A DNA stretch of 9,440 nt, taken from NCBI GenBank assembly GCA_019322475.1, contig JAHWIN010000012.1, positions 1 through 9,440 of the forward strand. The letters run 5' to 3'. Below the pieces are notes generated by a model that saw only the letters and a program-made list of their open reading frames with translations, ran no database searches and had not been told where the DNA came from. The number at the start of each line of letters is the position of its first letter. Position 1 is the stretch's first letter. Of the stretch, positions 1 to 6,316 are shown in pieces. A program made the translations under genes and the position numbers. Source of the stretch: Candidatus Woesearchaeota archaeon. GTDB lineage: Archaea; Nanobdellota; Nanobdellia; Woesearchaeales; JACPBV01.

Positions 1-581
1 ACCCTCACAACCCATATAACAGCCCCTGCAACCAAAGGTATCGTTATATTGTCATTTATCTTAACCCTAAAAGTCTTAAGCTCAAAACCCTCTAAAAGCA
101 TCGCAAAAAAAGATGCAGACACAGCCTCCAAAGGCCCTACAAAAAGCATAGCCCCTAACGAGGCAGCTATCATCCCTGCAACCACCCCTTCTATGAATTT
201 TGTGTTGTTAAAAGGGTACCTTACCCTTCCAAAAGGCCCTATCAATCTTGAAAAAGAGTCCCCTAAAGCAAGTATCATTATTGCTGCCAAAGCAACATCC
301 TTCTCAAATAACGCTAAAGCCAAAAAAGCCCCTATAAGATAAGCTATAAGCCCTTTTCCGGGAAATCCTTTAAGGTCCTCTTCCCTCTCTACAAAGCTGA
401 GCAGATTGAGCAGCCTTTTCGGCTTTTTCTTCTTCACATAGGCTGAGCCTATCATCACAACTATTATTGCAGATAAAAGAAAAGACAGCTTCAAAAGGTC
501 ATGATAGATTAAGACGGTAAGAAAAAGCCCAAGAAGTATATGGAACGGCTGCCTTTTTATCTCTAGTCTTATTCTCTCCAT
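1..581 (-). CDS. CTP-dependent polyprenol/dolichol kinase-like membrane protein (COG0170), 3' end cut off by window edge
   Basis: Reading the reverse strand from ATG at 581 gives 193 uninterrupted codons that run off the left edge, so the C-terminus is missing. The protein is mostly hydrophobic helices joined by short basic loops. Family landmarks of COG0170 (dolichol kinase, phytol kinase, CTP:diacylglycerol kinase) can be seen: an early basic-His segment (K9-R10 to H14), KGFPGKGLIAYLIG at 71-84, GDSFSRLIGPFGK at 107-119, a Lys/Glu motif around K128-E131-G132, E164 and NDNITIPL at 176-183. These enzymes phosphorylate a membrane isoprenoid alcohol or lipid using CTP. In an archaeon, dolichol-type carrier or isoprenoid salvage are plausible roles, but the substrate cannot be read from sequence. 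It starts 7 bases after the stop of the upstream PF06695 gene, so it is probably co-transcribed with it and cca. No strong ribosome binding site is seen. Family assignment is good; the exact reaction is inferred. Confidence 0.82.
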   Translation of the reverse strand, partial: MERIRLEIKRQPFHILLGLFLTVLIYHDLLKLSFLLSAIIVVMIGSAYVKKKKPKRLLNLLSFVEREEDLKGFPGKGLIAYLIGAFLALALFEKDVALAAIMILALGDSFSRLIGPFGRVRYPFNNTKFIEGVVAGMIAASLGAMLFVGPLEAVSASFFAMLLEGFELKTFRVKINDNITIPLVAGAVIWVVR

Positions 582-588
582 CTTATGC

Positions 589-1065
589 CTATATCATCTT
601 GATGAATATATTGAACAGGCCTGCCCCTGTAAGGCTTATTATCGTTACTATAACCCCTGCAATAAGGACCCCGATTATATTTGCTATCGCAAATTTTCTC
701 TTTTCTAGGCCGATAAGATAAGCAGCTATAGCCCCTGAATATACGCCTGACCCTGGCAAGGGGATTCCTATAAAAACAGCTATCGCAAGCTCCCCATACC
801 GGTCAACATACTTGTTTATCCTCTTCTGCATCCTTTCTACATACCTTTGATAGATCCTATCGATCAGCCTTATCCGGGTTACTGTTTTGACAAGCTTATC
901 CATAACAAAGTAAAGTGCTATCCCTAAGAAGATATTTGTAGCTACGCAAACTGCAAAGACCAATGCCCAATTAAGCCCGGTCTTAAGTATGCCATAAGGT
1001 ATAGATGCCCTAAGTTCCAAAAAAGGAAGAAAGGTTATCCATATCAGGTTTAGGATCTCATTCAT
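589..1065 (-). CDS. Small membrane protein of the PF06695/COG2426 'small multidrug export' family
   Basis: This is a 158-residue protein with about four hydrophobic segments, near residues 7-25, 31-56, 92-120 and 125-155. A basic amphipathic stretch (60-88) separates the two halves. Two family signatures stand out: PFLELRASIPYGI at 14-26 and the Gly/Pro-rich GIPLPGSGVYSGA at 100-112 followed by AAYLIGL. Both are hallmarks of COG2426, a family named for export but with little experimental support, so transport of a small molecule across the membrane is only a guess. The start is ATG at 1065, 6 bases after the cca stop. The gene sits between cca and the COG0170 kinase-like gene with very short gaps on both sides, so the three probably share one transcript. 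No signal peptide distinct from the first membrane helix is seen. Confidence 0.85.
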   Translation of the reverse strand: MNEILNLIWITFLPFLELRASIPYGILKTGLNWALVFAVCVATNIFLGIALYFVMDKLVKTVTRIRLIDRIYQRYVERMQKRINKYVDRYGELAIAVFIGIPLPGSGVYSGAIAAYLIGLEKRKFAIANIIGVLIAGVIVTIISLTGAGLFNIFIKMI

Positions 1066-1071
1066 CGTATC

Positions 1072-2328
1072 TTATCTGCCATGATTTACCATTCTAAAAC
1101 CAGATATCCTCTCCATAAGATAAGGATCTTTTTCCAGAGATTTAAGAAGGCCTTCAGGGCTTTTAAATCTTCTCTTTACCTTTGCATAGATCCTCCCACT
1201 TCTGATAAAGGTTTTTTTATGCTTCTTCTTAAAGTTTTTTACATGGTCCTTTGCTTTCAATGGTGGCCCTTCTGCCTCAAGATAGTCAGAAAGCTTTTCT
1301 TTCCTTATTATGAAATAAAACAGGGCTTTTTTGTCCCATCTCCACCCGTAGTCCAAAACCTTAAAATCGTTCTCCTCTAGCCTCTTATTGATATGCTCCA
1401 GGGATTTGACAAGCTTGCATCCTACAACATCCTCCTTCCCGGTTTTTGGCTTGATATCGATCAATACCAGATTATTATTCTTGGCTTTTCTCCTTAACGT
1501 CTTTTCATCTGCCCCCTTGATCTCAAAAAAGCCCTTAGAGGGATTCTTAAGGAACTCCCTTGCTTTTTTCTTGAAGAGCTCAAACTTCTCTTCGCTTACT
1601 GCAGCAGCAGCATTCCGGTCTGCATGCACAGGGTCTATCACGACCAGAGGAGGGTATGTCTTTGACCTGTTTAGCTCCATCAGGATATTCTTCCCTTTCC
1701 AGTGCCTCTCTGTATCTATGATCACCTTGCCCTTCCATCTTGCAGCATCCCTTATAAGGTTCATAAATCCCACATGATGGATAACAAGTATCTCGCACAT
1801 GTATCCTGAAAAGCCATGGATATAGCTTTCAGCCCCGTAAGCATTGGCAGACCTGCAAAACTGCTTCAATAACCGGATATCATCCCTAAATCTCCTGCCT
1901 TTCCTGTTGACCCAGTTAGCATGCAGGGGAGAAACATCGGTGATGTTCTTTGCCTGCTCTGGCCTTTTTATGTCTAAGATAGGTATTATCTCGGAGGTTA
2001 TTTCTCCATCTTTTATCTGGAAATAGTCCCTGCTTCCATGCAGCCTTGCTGCCTTAAGTTTTTTCCTTTTAAGCTCTTTTCCCAGGATATCAGATATCTG
2101 GCTTGACTTATCTTTGTATTTCTTATAGTTGAACTTGACAAATATGTCAGTATCGTTTGCATTTCTCAGCCATGTACCTTTTATTCCTGAGCCGCCCAAT
2201 ATTGCCTTCGCATCCTTAAAGCCCTTGTTTATCCTGCCCAAAAGGAAAAGAGCCCTTTCCTTGGCTTCCTTCTCCTCTTCTTTGCTTGGCTTTATCTCAT
2301 TCAAAACATCTGCCAGTATTTTTTTCAT
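1072..2328 (-). CDS. cca: CCA tRNA nucleotidyltransferase, archaeal class I
   Basis: This enzyme adds or repairs the 3' CCA of tRNAs from CTP and ATP without a template. The 418-residue length is close to archaeal relatives. The nucleotidyltransferase core shows GGSGIKGTWLR at 45-55, followed by D59 and D61, the two metal-binding carboxylates. The third carboxylate is probably E113 in EIIP (113-116), where relatives I recall have Asp before Val-Val-Pro. Then come DVSPLHANWV (131-140), RLLKQFCRSANAYGAES (152-168), GFSGYMCEILVIH (172-184) and DPVHADRNAAAAVS (232-245). All are characteristic of the archaeal/class I enzyme rather than the bacterial class II type. The C-terminal third (about 265-418) is the tRNA-contacting body and tail. 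ATG at 2328 lies about 25-30 bases downstream of an A+T-rich TATA-like element with no Shine-Dalgarno, suggesting a leaderless first gene of a three-gene transcript. Confidence 0.95.
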   Translation of the reverse strand: MKKILADVLNEIKPSKEEEKEAKERALFLLGRINKGFKDAKAILGGSGIKGTWLRNANDTDIFVKFNYKKYKDKSSQISDILGKELKRKKLKAARLHGSRDYFQIKDGEITSEIIPILDIKRPEQAKNITDVSPLHANWVNRKGRRFRDDIRLLKQFCRSANAYGAESYIHGFSGYMCEILVIHHVGFMNLIRDAARWKGKVIIDTERHWKGKNILMELNRSKTYPPLVVIDPVHADRNAAAAVSEEKFELFKKKAREFLKNPSKGFFEIKGADEKTLRRKAKNNNLVLIDIKPKTGKEDVVGCKLVKSLEHINKRLEENDFKVLDYGWRWDKKALFYFIIRKEKLSDYLEAEGPPLKAKDHVKNFKKKHKKTFIRSGRIYAKVKRRFKSPEGLLKSLEKDPYLMERISGFRMVNHGR

Positions 2329-2352
2329 TATCTGTTCTACTTATGGACAGCA

Positions 2353-2361
2353 TTTAAAAAA
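2353..2361 (-). promoter_or_regulatory. Probable TATA box of the cca transcript
   Basis: On the minus strand this reads TTTTTTAAA and lies 25-33 bases before the cca ATG. That spacing puts transcription start at or just before the start codon, which fits the lack of a ribosome binding site. Assigned from spacing and composition only. Confidence 0.5.
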
Positions 2362-2368
2362 CTTATGG

Positions 2369-2381
2369 AAAAATTAATAAA
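2369..2381 (+). promoter_or_regulatory. Probable TATA box of the antiporter-nfo-PIN transcript
   Basis: An A+T-rich AAAAATTAATAAA element lies about 40 bases before the antiporter ATG, predicting transcription start near 2400. It sits back to back with the proposed cca TATA box in an 88-base divergent spacer. A GAGG ribosome binding site at 2408-2411, 5 bases before ATG 2417, fits a short-leader mRNA. Confidence 0.45.
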
Positions 2382-2416
2382 CACCAAATCAGGTAAAAGA
2401 TAAAAAAGAGGAAACT

Positions 2417-3601
2417 ATGGAGCCCATAACATTTTTGACGTATCTTGCTGTTGTTTTGCTGGTAGGGATAATCTGCACTATCCTGTCAAAAAAGATAAAG
2501 ATACCGAATATCCTGCTGCTGATAATATCAGGGACTGTTCTGGGGAATATCTACTATAAGGGAAAATCCCTCATAGTGTTCCCTGAAACTTTTTTGACAT
2601 CCATAAGTGTTCTGGCCCTTGTCCTGATAATTTTTGACTCCAGCTCAAGGTTCAAGCTAAGGGAATTCACAAGCTTCTCAACCCAGGCGTTGAAGCTGGC
2701 AGGCATCTTCCTCCTTTTGAATGCCTTCCTCCTTACATTCTTTACATTTAAGATATTCCCGACAAGCTCTATATTCATGGCGCTTCTGTTCGCTACCTTG
2801 ATGAGCGGAACAGCTCCTGACGCCGTCCTGGTGATGCTCAAAGAAAGCAAAAATAAGATATTTGAGCTTCTGGGTGTAGAGGCCCTGGTAAATACTCCCC
2901 TTATAGTGCTGCTCCCTTTCATAATGCTTGATTTTATAAAAAGTGTAGAGGTAGAATATATATTCTCCAAGTTCATCGAGCAGATAGGGCCGTTTATCCA
3001 GCAGTTTGTCACAGGGATAGGTGCCGGGATAGTGGTAGGGCTGATAGCCCTAAGGATTATGAAAAGGAAATATTCAGAGACTTTGAGCCCTTTGGCAGTT
3101 ATAACCTCCGCCTTGCTTGCATATATCCTGGCAGAAAACCTGGGAGGAAACGGTGTCCTGGCAGTGACAACTATGGGGCTTTTCTTCGGCAATATATACA
3201 TTACCCATAAGCTGCAGTTGATGGAGGTTTCATCCTTCTTTGCAAACTCCCTGGAGATCCTGGTTTTTATCCTGATTGGCCTCATTATCCGGATCCCGTT
3301 TAATCTGATTTTTATATTAAAATCTATGGGGCTTTTCGTTATTTACCTTATAATCAGGCATATCGCTATAGAGGTCTCGCTAAAGTGTATAGGCTACAGC
3401 CTCAAGGAAAAGCTCTTCATGACATTCAACGTGCAGAAAGGGATAGCCGTAGCAGTAGTTGCATTCACTCTCTCAACACTAAATATAAACGGGATGGAGA
3501 CTATCCTGCACCTGGTCCTGCTTTTCATGCTTTATTCTATAATCCTCTCCACCATAGTTGTAAAGTTCTCTGGATATTTCGTCAAGGTGTCCTCAAAATG
3601 A
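2417..3601 (+). CDS. CPA1/NhaP-like cation:proton antiporter homologue with altered ion-site motifs
   Basis: This 394-residue protein is almost entirely hydrophobic, with about 11-12 predicted membrane helices and no large soluble tail. The fold pattern fits monovalent cation/proton antiporters (COG0025): an N-terminal helix pair ending SKKIKIPNILLLIISGTVLG (24-43), a helix with SGTAPDAV (130-137), GVEALVNTPLIVLLPF (153-168), an Arg in a late helix (R314) and a final QKGIAVAVVAF (340-350). In well-studied NhaP proteins the corresponding motifs are Thr-Asp-Pro and Glu...Asn-Asp. Here they read Thr-Ala-Pro-Asp and E155...N159-T160, so the ion-binding Asp of the Asn-Asp pair appears to be Thr. 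The ion, or antiport itself, is therefore uncertain. The start is ATG 2417 behind a GAGG site. The stop overlaps the next gene's ATG by 4 bases, indicating translational coupling. Confidence 0.82.
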   Translation: MEPITFLTYLAVVLLVGIICTILSKKIKIPNILLLIISGTVLGNIYYKGKSLIVFPETFLTSISVLALVLIIFDSSSRFKLREFTSFSTQALKLAGIFLLLNAFLLTFFTFKIFPTSSIFMALLFATLMSGTAPDAVLVMLKESKNKIFELLGVEALVNTPLIVLLPFIMLDFIKSVEVEYIFSKFIEQIGPFIQQFVTGIGAGIVVGLIALRIMKRKYSETLSPLAVITSALLAYILAENLGGNGVLAVTTMGLFFGNIYITHKLQLMEVSSFFANSLEILVFILIGLIIRIPFNLIFILKSMGLFVIYLIIRHIAIEVSLKCIGYSLKEKLFMTFNVQKGIAVAVVAFTLSTLNINGMETILHLVLLFMLYSIILSTIVVKFSGYFVKVSSK

Positions 3602-4383
3602 CCTGCATTAGGATAGGCCCTGGAGGGACTGCAGGGCTTGGCTGTGAAGCAGGCCTAAAAAAGGTCAGTGAGCTGGGCCTGGATGCCTTAGAGGTAGAAT
3701 TCACGCACGGAGTTAACCTCTCCAATGATTCTGCAAAAAAGATAGGAAAACTGGCAAAAAAGCTTAAAATTTCATTAAGCTGCCACGCTCCCTACTTCAT
3801 CAACCTTGCTTCAGATGAAAAGGCAAAGGTAAATGCTTCCAAGATAAGGATACTCCAAAGCTGCGAAAGGATGCATAATATGGGTGGCGGCCCCGTAGTC
3901 TTTCACCCGGGATTCTACCAAAAAAAGACAAAGGAAGAGACATACAGCCTGATAAAAAAAGAAGTCCAAAGAATGATGAAAACGATAAAGGAAAAAAAGT
4001 GGAATGCCTGGTTAGCCCTGGAAACTACTGGAAAACATTCTGCCTTTGGAAGCCTGGATGAGCTGCTAGCTCTAACCAAAGAGATTAGATGCTCGTTGAC
4101 GATCGACTTTGCCCACCTGAAGGCCAGAAGCCAAGGCAGATCATCCTATGGTGATATGCTTGATAAGGTAAAGCACCTCAAGCATATCCATTCCCACTTT
4201 TCAGGCATAGAATGGACAGAAAAAGGGGAAAGAAAGCACCTGCTTACCCCGGAAAAGGAGATAAAAGTGTTATTGGCAGGGATATTGAAAAGAAAGCTGG
4301 ATATAACCATAATCAACGAAAGCCCTGATGTTATAGGAGACGCTTATAAGATGAAAGCTATGCTAAAAAGGATGGTGCGATAA
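3598..4383 (+). CDS. nfo: Endonuclease IV-like (AP endonuclease family 2) TIM-barrel protein
   Basis: This 261-residue TIM barrel resembles endonuclease IV, which cuts DNA 5' to abasic sites using three metal ions. Likely metal ligands are visible in order: H63 (CHAPYFINL), H103 (VFHPGF), E142 (LETTG), D170 and H173 (IDFAH), H198/H200 (HIHSHFSG), H214 (GERKH) and E241 (NESPD). The Asp-x-His of E. coli Nfo is replaced by Arg-Lys-His, so one ligand seems absent; I believe an archaeal branch shares this form. The start is ATG 3598, not a further-upstream in-frame ATG at 3385. Starting there would run 213 bases inside the antiporter gene, while 3598 forms an ATGA overlap with the antiporter stop and has AAGGTG at 3584-3589 as a binding site. 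Probable role: base-excision repair. The link to the antiporter may be only operon packing. Confidence 0.85.
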   Translation: MTCIRIGPGGTAGLGCEAGLKKVSELGLDALEVEFTHGVNLSNDSAKKIGKLAKKLKISLSCHAPYFINLASDEKAKVNASKIRILQSCERMHNMGGGPVVFHPGFYQKKTKEETYSLIKKEVQRMMKTIKEKKWNAWLALETTGKHSAFGSLDELLALTKEIRCSLTIDFAHLKARSQGRSSYGDMLDKVKHLKHIHSHFSGIEWTEKGERKHLLTPEKEIKVLLAGILKRKLDITIINESPDVIGDAYKMKAMLKRMVR

Positions 4384-4398
4384 GGCAGCAGGTTGACG

Positions 4399-4779
4399 AT
4401 GAAAAAGATAATCCTTGACACCAATTTCCTCCTCATCCCTATACAGTTCAGGCTGGACATATTTGCAGAGATCGAAAGGATCTGCTTATTCGAATATAAG
4501 CTGTTCATAGTAGATAAGACGATAGATGAGCTTAAAGGCATAATTGCAAAGCAAAAAGGAAAAAACAGGGAAGCGGCAAAGATAGCCCTTCAGCTTATAA
4601 AAAAGAAGAACCTCGGAATTATAAAGACAGAAAAAGGGAAGGTTGATGACCTTATCCTTGATTCATTGCAAAAAAACAGCATATTAGCTACCCAGGATGT
4701 GCTCTTAAGGAAAAGAGCCGTTAAAAAGGGTTGTAAGGCTATAATCCTAAGATCCAAGAGATATCTCCTGTTGAAATAG
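4399..4779 (+). CDS. Fcf1/Utp24-like PIN-domain ribonuclease (COG1412)
   Basis: This 126-residue PIN protein has the acidic metal site of the fold: D7 (LDTNFLL), E44, D83/D84 (VDDLIL) and D100 (ATQD). The opening DTNFLLIPIQFRLDIFAEI (7-25) and the ending around LRSKRYLLL are typical of COG1412. That family is the archaeal relative of eukaryotic Fcf1/Utp24, which cleaves pre-rRNA; an rRNA-processing role here is inference. The start is ATG 4399. An in-frame TTG at 4393 would add two residues, but it overlaps the AGGT at 4390-4393 that probably serves as the ribosome binding site. The gene follows nfo by 15 bases and precedes the rpoE cluster, a neighbourhood seen for this gene in many archaea. 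It lacks an antitoxin-like partner, which argues against a VapC toxin. Confidence 0.85.
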   Translation: MKKIILDTNFLLIPIQFRLDIFAEIERICLFEYKLFIVDKTIDELKGIIAKQKGKNREAAKIALQLIKKKNLGIIKTEKGKVDDLILDSLQKNSILATQDVLLRKRAVKKGCKAIILRSKRYLLLK

Positions 4780-4821
4780 TAAGATTTAAAAAGACGATAA
4801 ATTTCCAGTTGTTTAGTTAAG

Positions 4822-4830
4822 CTTATATAG
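4822..4830 (+). promoter_or_regulatory. TATA box of the rpoE-spt4-rps24e-rps27ae cluster
   Basis: CTTATATAG is a near-ideal archaeal TATA element in the 96-base gap after the PIN gene. It predicts transcription start near 4850 and a leader of about 25 bases. The ribosome binding site GAGGT at 4866-4870 is 5 bases before ATG 4876. The cluster can therefore be expressed apart from the upstream antiporter-nfo-PIN genes. Confidence 0.65.
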
Positions 4831-4875
4831 TGCTAAAGCTATAAGAATTGCCCTATTGGGGGTTAGAGGTCAAAA

Positions 4876-5454
4876 ATGTTCTATAGTATGGAAATAAAGG
4901 ATCATATAAGGGTGCCTCCTGACTTTTTCGGTCTTGAGGTAAAAGAAGCTGTAGTCAAAAGGCTGAAGAAAAAATATGAAGGCTTTATCTCAAAGGACAT
5001 GGGTATAGTGATAGACATCAGGGATGTAAAGGGAATAGGCGAAGGGGTGATAATCCCCGGAGACGGAGCCTCCTATTATGAAACCACATTTGAATTATTG
5101 ACATTCAAGCCGGAGATGCAGGAAGTGATTCTAGGGAGGATCAAGGACATTGCAGACTTTGGGGCATTCATCAACCTGGGCCCTATAGAAGGCATGATCC
5201 ACGTTTCACAGACCATGGATGACTTCGTAAGCTATTCTAAAGACCAGACACTGACCGGAAAAGAGACCAAAAAAACCCTGAAGATAGGGGATAAATGCAG
5301 GGCAAGGATAATAGCCGTCTCTTTCAAGGATGTTAATAACCCAAAACTTGGGCTGACCATGAGGCAGCCCCTCTTAGGAAGGCTTGACTGGATAAAAGAT
5401 GAGGCCGAAGGGTCTCAGCAGAAAGAGAAAAAAGAGGATAAGAAATCAAAATAA
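4876..5454 (+). CDS. rpoE: DNA-directed RNA polymerase subunit Rpo7 (RpoE/E', Rpb7 homologue)
   Basis: This 192-residue protein is the archaeal counterpart of Rpb7. With Rpo4 it forms the polymerase stalk that aids promoter opening and binds the emerging RNA. The N-terminal tip domain (about 1-78) begins MFYSMEIKDHIRVPPDFFG and contains GIVIDIRDV and the PGDGASYYETTFELLTFKP block. The C-terminal S1/OB RNA-binding domain (about 80-165) shows GRIKDIADFGAFINLGPIEG (87-106), IHVSQ and GLTMRQP. Residues 173-192 form a Lys/Glu-rich tail beyond the usual domain end. The ATG start is set by GAGGT 5 bases upstream. It is the first gene of the cluster with spt4, rps24e and rps27ae, an arrangement common in archaea. 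Confidence 0.96.
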   Translation: MFYSMEIKDHIRVPPDFFGLEVKEAVVKRLKKKYEGFISKDMGIVIDIRDVKGIGEGVIIPGDGASYYETTFELLTFKPEMQEVILGRIKDIADFGAFINLGPIEGMIHVSQTMDDFVSYSKDQTLTGKETKKTLKIGDKCRARIIAVSFKDVNNPKLGLTMRQPLLGRLDWIKDEAEGSQQKEKKEDKKSK

Positions 5455-5478
5455 TGTATTGATTTTCAAGAGGCTGAA

Positions 5479-5664
5479 ATGAAAAGGAAAGTATGCAAAA
5501 AATGCAAGCTCTTTGTTGAGGGAAATGAATGCCCGATATGCAAAGGCAGCCAGTTCAGCAGCAGCTGGCAGGGAAGGCTGAATATACTTGATGCCAATAA
5601 GTCAGTCATAGCTGACAAGATAGGGATTAAGGTAAAAGGGGAATACGCGATCAAGGTAAGGTGA
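5479..5664 (+). CDS. spt4: Transcription elongation factor Spt4 (RpoE'')
   Basis: This 61-residue zinc protein has C6-x2-C9 and C18-x2-C21, followed by SQFSSSWQGRLNILD (24-38) and a short beta-rich C-terminus. This is the full archaeal Spt4 layout, long annotated as RNA polymerase subunit E''. Spt4 pairs with the NGN domain of Spt5, clamps the polymerase and raises processivity; spt5 is not in this window. ATG 5479 has AAGAGG at 5468-5473 and follows the rpoE stop by 24 bases. Its final codons and stop contain the ribosome binding site of rps24e, so the two genes are probably translationally linked. Confidence 0.95.
   Translation: MKRKVCKKCKLFVEGNECPICKGSQFSSSWQGRLNILDANKSVIADKIGIKVKGEYAIKVR
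5658..5664 (+). promoter_or_regulatory. Shine-Dalgarno that decides the rps24e start
   Basis: AAGGTGA spans the last codon and stop of spt4 and lies 5 bases before ATG 5670. An in-frame GTG at 5661 falls inside this site, so initiation at 5670 is the better choice. Confidence 0.7.
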
Positions 5665-5669
5665 ATTCT

Positions 5670-6005
5670 ATGGACTTAAAGATGATAGGAAAAAAGGACA
5701 ATCCTGCCTTATCAAGGGCAGAGATAACATTAGAGGCTGATTTCTTTGGAGAGCCCACTCCAAAAAAAGAAGCTATCAGGAAAAAAGTTTCATCTATGGA
5801 AAAAAAGGATGAAAAATTAGTGGTCATTAAAGGGATAAAAGGAAATTTTGGGAGCAGGACTGCAAAGGTTACAGCTTATATCTATAGCTCAGAGGAGAGC
5901 CTAAAAAAGATAGAGCCTAAAAAGAAAAAAGAAGATAAGGCTAAAGGAGAAGGCAAAGAGGCTGAAAAGGAAAAAGAAGCCCCAAAAGAAGAGGCTAAAA
6001 AATAG
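5670..6005 (+). CDS. rps24e: Small-subunit ribosomal protein eS24 (S24e)
   Basis: This 111-residue protein matches archaeal S24e: MDLKMIGKKDNPALSR at 1-16, a TPKKEAIRKK helix start at 30-39, LVVIKGIKGNFGSRTAKVTA at 50-69 and YIYSSEESLKKIEP at 70-83. Residues 84-111 form an almost purely Lys/Glu/Ala tail that goes past the ordinary archaeal core and is probably disordered. ATG 5670 is chosen over the GTG at 5661 because AAGGTGA sits at the proper distance and the GTG is inside it. It is a structural protein of the 30S subunit. It overlaps the spt4 stop region on the upstream side and leads into rps27ae 14 bases downstream. Many archaea have a DUF359 gene between spt4 and rps24e; it is absent here. 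Confidence 0.94.
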   Translation: MDLKMIGKKDNPALSRAEITLEADFFGEPTPKKEAIRKKVSSMEKKDEKLVVIKGIKGNFGSRTAKVTAYIYSSEESLKKIEPKKKKEDKAKGEGKEAEKEKEAPKEEAKK

Positions 6006-6019
6006 CAGTAAGGTTCAAG

Positions 6020-6226
6020 ATGGCAAAAAAACCCAAGAAGCAGAAAAAGCAGAAAGGAAGATGGGAATTATATGAGTCCTCAGGAGAGTTGAAGAGGAAG
6101 AATACGTTCTGCCCAAAGTGCGGCCAGGGAACATTCATGGCAAAGCACAAAGACAGGCTGACATGCGGAAAGTGCGGCTATAGTGAATTTAGTTCTAAGG
6201 CAAAAGATGCTCCAAAGGAGAAATAG
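6020..6226 (+). CDS. rps27ae: Small-subunit ribosomal protein eS31 (S27ae)
   Basis: This 68-residue protein has a Lys-rich N-terminus (MAKKPKKQKKQKGRWELYE) and a zinc ribbon with C31-x2-C34 and C49-x2-C52 in the pattern FCPKCGQGTFMA...LTCGKCGYSEF. It corresponds to the ribosomal part of the eukaryotic ubiquitin-S27a fusion; archaea carry it without ubiquitin, as here. Residues 58-68 are a short charged tail. AAGGT at 6010-6014 precedes ATG 6020 by 5 bases. It is the last gene of the cluster. In many archaea a kae1/bud32 gene follows; here the next gene is convergent, so the conserved run ends at 6226. Confidence 0.95.
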   Translation: MAKKPKKQKKQKGRWELYESSGELKRKNTFCPKCGQGTFMAKHKDRLTCGKCGYSEFSSKAKDAPKEK

Positions 6227-6301
6227 TCTCCCCTGCCGGAATCATAACTTCTTTGTATCAATATCCAGGTTAAGTAGGTTACCCCATCTCTTAAAGCAAA
6301 G

Positions 6302-6315
6302 AAAAAATAAAAAAA
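6302..6315 (-). terminator. T-tract terminator for the Lrp-family gene
   Basis: On the minus strand this is T6, A, T7, the type of U-rich run that ends archaeal transcription. It lies about 100 bases beyond the Lrp stop and directly after the nested stem at 6317-6380, so the hairpin plus T-run could work together. There is no comparable T-run on the plus strand close behind rps27ae. Confidence 0.55.
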
Positions 6316-6316
6316 G

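Noticed and set aside
49..342. Plus-strand open frame of 97 codons at the left edge.
   Set aside because: The opposite strand encodes a continuous COG0170 protein with clear motifs through the same bases. The plus-strand product is Lys/Ser/Pro-rich with no motif.
1388..1777. Plus-strand open frame opposite cca.
   Set aside because: It is antisense to strong CCA-enzyme motifs and carries no recognisable domain.
2554..3285. A long open frame of 243 codons on the minus strand across the antiporter gene.
   Set aside because: It is antisense to a well-supported membrane protein, has low-complexity Ser/Arg/Ile composition and shows no recognisable domain.
3385..3597. A longer N-terminus for the endonuclease IV-like gene, starting at an in-frame ATG inside the antiporter gene.
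   Set aside because: The added 71 residues look unlike any TIM-barrel start and are the antiporter read in another frame. ATG 3598 has an ATGA overlap and an AAGGTG site.
4399..4779. A VapC-type toxin of a toxin-antitoxin pair.
   Set aside because: No small antitoxin gene overlaps or precedes it, and its motifs and position next to rpoE fit the Fcf1-like housekeeping family.
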